NCBI GenBank assembly: GCA_050954285.1
Contig: JBPBPL010000018.1
Span: forward strand, 79,673-143,672
From: Mucilaginibacter_A sp050954285
GTDB lineage: Bacteria; Bacteroidota; Bacteroidia; Sphingobacteriales; Sphingobacteriaceae
Length of the DNA: 64,000 nucleotides
Direction of reading: 5' to 3'
Made by a program: the position numbers and the translations under genes. Shown piece after piece: positions 60,707 through 64,000 of this stretch. Below the pieces are notes generated by a model, which worked only from the letters and a program-made list of their open reading frames with translations, had not been told where the DNA came from and did not search any database. How positions within the stretch are numbered: position 1 is the first letter of the stretch; every line of letters begins with the position of its first letter.

Positions 60707-61216
60707 ATGATTGAATTAACCGGAATTTTACATCAGTTTAAAGAAAAAGGCGAAAAAACCGGCTGGACTTACCTTGATATTCCGGCCACAATTGCACAAG
60801 AAATCAAACCCAACAACAAATTAAGTTTCCGGGTAAAAGGATTTTTAGATGGATTAGCCATAAACGGCTTGGCTTTAATACCGATGGGCGAAGGCGATTT
60901 TATTTTGCCGGTAAACGCAGCATTGCGCAAAGGAATCGGGAAACGAAAAGGTGCAACAGTAAAGCTGAAATTAGAATTGGATACAGATTTTAAAATAGAA
61001 ATGCCAGCCGATTTAATCGATTGTTTTGCCGATGAACCACATGCTTTGCAAAACTTTAATAAGCTGCCCAAATCACATCAGCATTATTATTTTAAATGGA
61101 TAAACGAAGCAAAAACCGATGTAACAAGAGCGAAAAGATTGGCTGCAACTTTGAATGCGGCTTCTAAAAGTTTGGGTTATGGAGAAATGATCAGGGCGAT
61201 GAAAGGGAAAAATTAG
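60707..61216 (+). CDS. YdeI/OmpD-associated-family protein
   Basis: The 169-residue protein has an N-terminal DUF1905 domain (FKEKGEKTGWTYLDIPATIAQEI and GFLDGLAINGLALIPMGEGDFILPVNAALRKGIGKRKGATVKLKLELD) and a C-terminal YdeI/OmdA-like helical region (ALQNFNKLPKSHQHYYFKWINEAKTDVTRAKRLAATLNA). Function unknown. The reading frame ends 4 bases inside the convergent DUF3050 gene. Confidence 0.85.
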   Translation: MIELTGILHQFKEKGEKTGWTYLDIPATIAQEIKPNNKLSFRVKGFLDGLAINGLALIPMGEGDFILPVNAALRKGIGKRKGATVKLKLELDTDFKIEMPADLIDCFADEPHALQNFNKLPKSHQHYYFKWINEAKTDVTRAKRLAATLNAASKSLGYGEMIRAMKGKN

Positions 61217-62016
61217 TAAGCTGATACTTCTTTTATCGATGATTTTTTCGCCATAATCTCCTCATAAACACCGTCCCAAAGTGCAACACGCATTTGTAAA
61301 GCCTGCACAACGGCGGCTTCGGCTTCCTGCCAAAACTGTTCATTTTCTCCGCAAAGGTTAGTTGTCATTTGCAAAGCCAAAATGCTGTGATGATCGCCAT
61401 CTACCTCAATATGGCGTTCCAGGTAATATTTGATCTGAGAAATGCTGGCTGGAAAACGCTTGTTCAAATCATTTACCATTGCTAAAAACATGCCCGGAAT
61501 TAAATCTTCCCGGCCAAAAGTAAAAATGGCAGCCTGCAAATAAGCTTTGTTTGTGCTGATAATTTCGAACGTAAAATCAACAAATTTTTGTGCGCTAAAA
61601 GGAGTATTGGCAACTGCAAAAGCTTTCTGGAAGTTACCGTTACTTTGCAACGTTTCTACAAAATGGTTCATCGATTCGGTATCGCAACCAATCTGTTCCA
61701 TCGCTTTCAAATACAGTTCAAAATGGCTGGTGCGGTTGCCTTCGCTGTCCACATCGCTTTCCTCGCCCACCACAATTTCATTGATTAAATAACGGCTATC
61801 AGCATCACCTTTCGGGAACCAGGGAACGGCCGTGCAGGTAAGCTGGTTTTGCAAGGCTTTCAGCAGCGACATAAAATCCCAAACAGCATAAACATGCGAT
61901 TGCATAAAAATTTTCAAATCTTCGGGCGTGTGGATCACGCCATAAACCGCGTGGTTCACAATCTGCTGGCGCAATGGTTCAATCGTGTTTTGTATTTTGC
62001 TGATGTAAGTTTGCAT
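61213..62016 (-). CDS. DUF3050 family protein (heme-oxygenase-like fold)
   Basis: The 267-residue protein is helical: MQTYISKIQNTIEPLRQQIVNHAVYGVIHTPEDLKIFMQSHVYAVWDFMSLLKALQNQLT, then YLINEIVVGEESD and YYLERHIEVDGDHHSILAL, which carry the conserved His/Glu of the DUF3050 family and of diiron or heme-oxygenase-like folds. Function unknown. The gene is bracketed by two element copies: the start codon lies in a copy at 62014-62028, and the last codons (SSIKEVSAY) are built from one at 61223-61237. Confidence 0.82.
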   Translation of the reverse strand: MQTYISKIQNTIEPLRQQIVNHAVYGVIHTPEDLKIFMQSHVYAVWDFMSLLKALQNQLTCTAVPWFPKGDADSRYLINEIVVGEESDVDSEGNRTSHFELYLKAMEQIGCDTESMNHFVETLQSNGNFQKAFAVANTPFSAQKFVDFTFEIISTNKAYLQAAIFTFGREDLIPGMFLAMVNDLNKRFPASISQIKYYLERHIEVDGDHHSILALQMTTNLCGENEQFWQEAEAAVVQALQMRVALWDGVYEEIMAKKSSIKEVSAY

Positions 62017-62028
62017 ACTGTTTTTATA
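62014..62028 (+). repeat. Interspersed element copy at the start codon of the DUF3050 gene
   Basis: CATACTGTTTTTATA with tail AGGTAAAATTT. The complement of its first bases is the ATG of the DUF3050 gene (AAACAGTATG). Confidence 0.75.
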
Positions 62029-62132
62029 AGGTAAAATTTAGAGCTACGAAGGTACAATCCAGCCTGGTTGAACGTTTCGGCGAATTGTCAAATTAGCAAA
62101 GCCGGTTTCCTTTCCCGATTTTTGCCCTCGTT

Positions 62133-63515
62133 ATGACGAACGATTCCATCCAAACCGAAGATACCATTGTTGCCTTATCTACCGCCAATGGTTTGGGCGC
62201 CATTGCTGTAATCCGGCTTTCCGGTCCGCAAGCTTTGCAAATTGCCAATGCTGTTTTTAAGGGTAAAAATTTGTTGAAGCAGGCATCGCATACGCTTCAT
62301 TTTGGGGCGATTGTGGATGGCGAAGTTGTTTTGGATGAAGTGGTTGCTGCTTTGTTTATCGCCCCAAAATCGTACACCAGAGAAAACGTGGTGGAGATCA
62401 GCTGTCATGGTTCGCCTTACATCGTTCAATCCATCCTAAAATTATTGCTGATAAAAGGAGCACGCGCGGCCAAACCCGGCGAATTTACGTTGCGCGCTTT
62501 TTTAAATGGGCAACTGGATTTATCTCAGGCAGAGGCAGTTGCAGATTTGATTGCTTCCGATTCCAAAGCTTCGCACCAGATTGCGATGCAGCAGTTGCGC
62601 GGCGGTTTCAGCAACCAGTTGCAGGTTTTGCGGGAGAAGTTAGTCAACTTTGCATCACTAATTGAACTGGAACTGGATTTTGGGGAAGAAGATGTAGAGT
62701 TTGCCAACCGAGATCAGTTGAAAAGTCTGATTTTGGAAATTAATAAAGTTATTTTTGAGTTGATCCGTTCTTTTGAACTGGGAAACGTAATTAAACAAGG
62801 TGTAAATACCGTAATTGCAGGACGGCCAAATGCCGGGAAATCGACTTTACTAAATGCTTTGCTGAATGAAGACCGCGCCATTATCAGCGAAATTCCCGGA
62901 ACTACGCGCGATACAATTGAGGAAATTTTGAACATCAACGGCGTAAATTTCCGCTTGATTGATACCGCCGGCATCCGCGAAGCAACAGATGCAATCGAAG
63001 CCATTGGTGTACAAAAAACAATGGATAAAATCAGCACTTCCGCTTTGCTGGTTTATGTTTTTGATGTAAACGAACTATCTGCAGCAGAACTGAAAACAGA
63101 CCTTGAAAATTTGCAACGACCGGGAATGCCGATTCTGGCTGTAGCCAATAAAATAGATTTAACCGATAAAAGGAGCATCCAGTTTTCTTTGCCAGAAACC
63201 ATAAAATACCTGGAAATTTCTGCGCGAGAAAAACAACACATCGATGAGTTGAAACAGCTGATTTACGCAACGGCGATTCAAACGCGTTTAACCGGGGAAG
63301 AAACGGTGATCACCAACATTCGTCATCTGCAAGCTTTGCAAAAAACCAACGAAGCTTTAGAACGGGTTTTATATGGCATGGAAAACCCGGTAACTTCTGA
63401 TTTTTTGGCGATGGATATCAAACAGGCTTTGTATTACTTAGGTGAAATTACCGGTGCCGTTACTACTGATGATTTGCTGGAAAATATTTTTAGTAAGTTT
63501 TGTATCGGAAAGTAA
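62133..63515 (+). CDS. mnmE: tRNA modification GTPase
   Basis: MnmE, with MnmG, installs the cmnm5 group on U34 of tRNAs. The 460-residue protein has the N-terminal tetrahydrofolate domain (AIAVIRLSGPQAL, then SPYIVQSILKLLLIKGARAAKPGEFTLRAFLNGQLDLSQAEAVADLI) and the G domain inserted in the helical domain: G1 GRPNAGKS at 230-237, GTTRDTIEE (G2), DTAGIRE (G3), NKID (G4). The C-terminus CIGK is the catalytic Cys motif. Three variant element copies lie inside (62247, 62450, 63165). Confidence 0.97.
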   Translation: MTNDSIQTEDTIVALSTANGLGAIAVIRLSGPQALQIANAVFKGKNLLKQASHTLHFGAIVDGEVVLDEVVAALFIAPKSYTRENVVEISCHGSPYIVQSILKLLLIKGARAAKPGEFTLRAFLNGQLDLSQAEAVADLIASDSKASHQIAMQQLRGGFSNQLQVLREKLVNFASLIELELDFGEEDVEFANRDQLKSLILEINKVIFELIRSFELGNVIKQGVNTVIAGRPNAGKSTLLNALLNEDRAIISEIPGTTRDTIEEILNINGVNFRLIDTAGIREATDAIEAIGVQKTMDKISTSALLVYVFDVNELSAAELKTDLENLQRPGMPILAVANKIDLTDKRSIQFSLPETIKYLEISAREKQHIDELKQLIYATAIQTRLTGEETVITNIRHLQALQKTNEALERVLYGMENPVTSDFLAMDIKQALYYLGEITGAVTTDDLLENIFSKFCIGK

Positions 63516-63677
63516 TCATCAAAGTTTTTTATAAAACCACATTGATAAGATGCTTTGCTTTTACAGTAGTTATTTGTTTCTAAAAACCAACTAAAATTGG
63601 CATCCGCCGCTAAACAAAACTGCCTTAGTAGTGTAATTACAAGAGATTAAAAAGGTTGATTAAATTTTAATAAAACT
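63516..63677. other. Intergenic stretch before the truncated gene
   Basis: Nothing clear is found here beyond AT-rich sequence; no element copy. Confidence 0.3.
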
Positions 63678-64000
63678 ATGAATAGCAAGGCAGTTTTACA
63701 AGGTGTTTTAGCCGGACTGGCAGGTGTTGCCGTGATGACATTGGGAGAAAAATTGGAGCAGATTTTTACTAAACGGCCAAATTCTTATGTGCCTGCCCAT
63801 ACATTAGAAAGTTTAACTGGCCTTCAGGCTAAAGGCGACAACGACTTTTTGAATTGGACCATGCACTGGGGGCAAGGAATTTTGCTTGGGGCAGTAAGGG
63901 GTATTATGGCCGATAAGGGAATTAGAGGGCCTGTAGCTTCGTTTCTTTTTATGAACCTGCGCTTGCTAAACGATCAGACGTTGGAAAATGCAACTGGCGT
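63678..64000 (+). CDS. Membrane-associated hypothetical protein, N-terminal part (cut by window edge)
   Basis: The frame from ATG at 63678 (MNSKAVLQGVLAGLAGVAVMTLGEKLEQIF) stays open to the right edge, over 107 codons. The N-terminal hydrophobic segment and HTLESLTG, HWGQGILLGAVRGIMADKGIRGPVASFLFM suggest a small polytopic membrane protein resembling the YagU/DUF1440-like group, though I am not sure of the family. The rest lies outside the window. Confidence 0.6.
   Translation, partial: MNSKAVLQGVLAGLAGVAVMTLGEKLEQIFTKRPNSYVPAHTLESLTGLQAKGDNDFLNWTMHWGQGILLGAVRGIMADKGIRGPVASFLFMNLRLLNDQTLENATG

Noticed and set aside
2363..63179. Interspersed element as an insertion sequence or MITE
   Set aside because: Copies are only about 15-25 bases, show no target-site duplications or terminal inverted repeats of transposon type, and many lie in intact conserved reading frames. 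I cannot exclude an old REP-like origin.
1..64000. tRNA, rRNA, riboswitch or prophage genes
   Set aside because: I scanned the intergenic gaps and found no cloverleaf, conserved rRNA sequence, known riboswitch core or phage structural genes that I could support.

Overview
The window reads as chromosomal DNA of a member of the Bacteroidota, most likely family Sphingobacteriaceae (Pedobacter/Mucilaginibacter type). Reasons: a SusC-like TonB receptor, DUF5606 and DUF4905 proteins, a TIGR02757 protein, a secreted protein of the Bacteroidota family usually mislabelled 'asparagine synthetase B', short archaeal/eukaryote-type ProRS, lipid A/Kdo genes, promoters of the TTG/TAnnTTTG type and weak or absent Shine-Dalgarno sites. 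The genus is an inference. I see no rRNA, tRNA, phage, insertion sequence or CRISPR array.

Layout. 1-1131: 5' part of a SusC-type receptor (runs off the left edge). 1416-2351: Kir-type K+ channel. 2666-6355: trpD-trpF-trpB-trpA, without trpE, trpG or trpC. 6497-7529: two small proteins and an SSB paralogue separated by a perfect 46-bp palindrome. 7924-13936: gltB-gltD glutamate synthase. 14028-17794: three secreted glucanases (GH16, GH30, GH5), a beta-1,3/1,6-glucan degradation set. 18050-19273: MFS transporter. 19392-22231: a His-rich membrane pair that looks like a copper module. 22450-24948: MpaB-like protein and P5C dehydrogenase. 25016-26056: AT-rich patch with a two-TM orphan and a RelE toxin relic. 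26136-30615: membrane MutS-like ATPase, rlmH, cation efflux, DUF5606, cyclophilin. 30683-36079: conserved secreted protein, then lpxK-punA-porin on the minus strand. 36260-38155: small membrane protein, YoaK family, carbonic anhydrase. 38333-42563: kdsA-kdsD (Kdo) and two nucleotide-sugar enzymes. 42667-45288: lipoprotein and TonB receptor. 45476-49496: zinc peptidase, the DUF4905-LysM-udk operon, dps. 49605-55407: UbiD decarboxylase, FadL-type porin, Tyr/Gly-rich lipoprotein, proS. 55521-64000: cystathionine synthase, TIGR02757, VOC, S9 peptidase, YdeI-like, DUF3050, mnmE and a truncated membrane protein.

The most unusual feature is not a gene. A short interspersed element with core GATRCTKYTTTTATC (two flavours, CTTCTTTTA and CTGTTTTTA), followed by about four variable bases and an A-rich tail, occurs about 70 times by eye in both orientations, roughly one per kilobase. 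It sits in most intergenic gaps, inside many conserved genes, and in several places forms stop codons, start codons or protein C-termini. Facing pairs make near-perfect hairpins between genes that probably terminate transcription. This distribution resembles the DNA uptake sequences of Neisseria and Pasteurellaceae, but no such element is known to me in Bacteroidota.

Second in interest is the gene pair at 19392-22231. One partner is a polytopic protein with a duplicated WH-x3-G-x-D-PPH motif. The other is an exported protein whose predicted mature N-terminus is histidine (as in CopC and YcnI) and which has two HLHP motifs.
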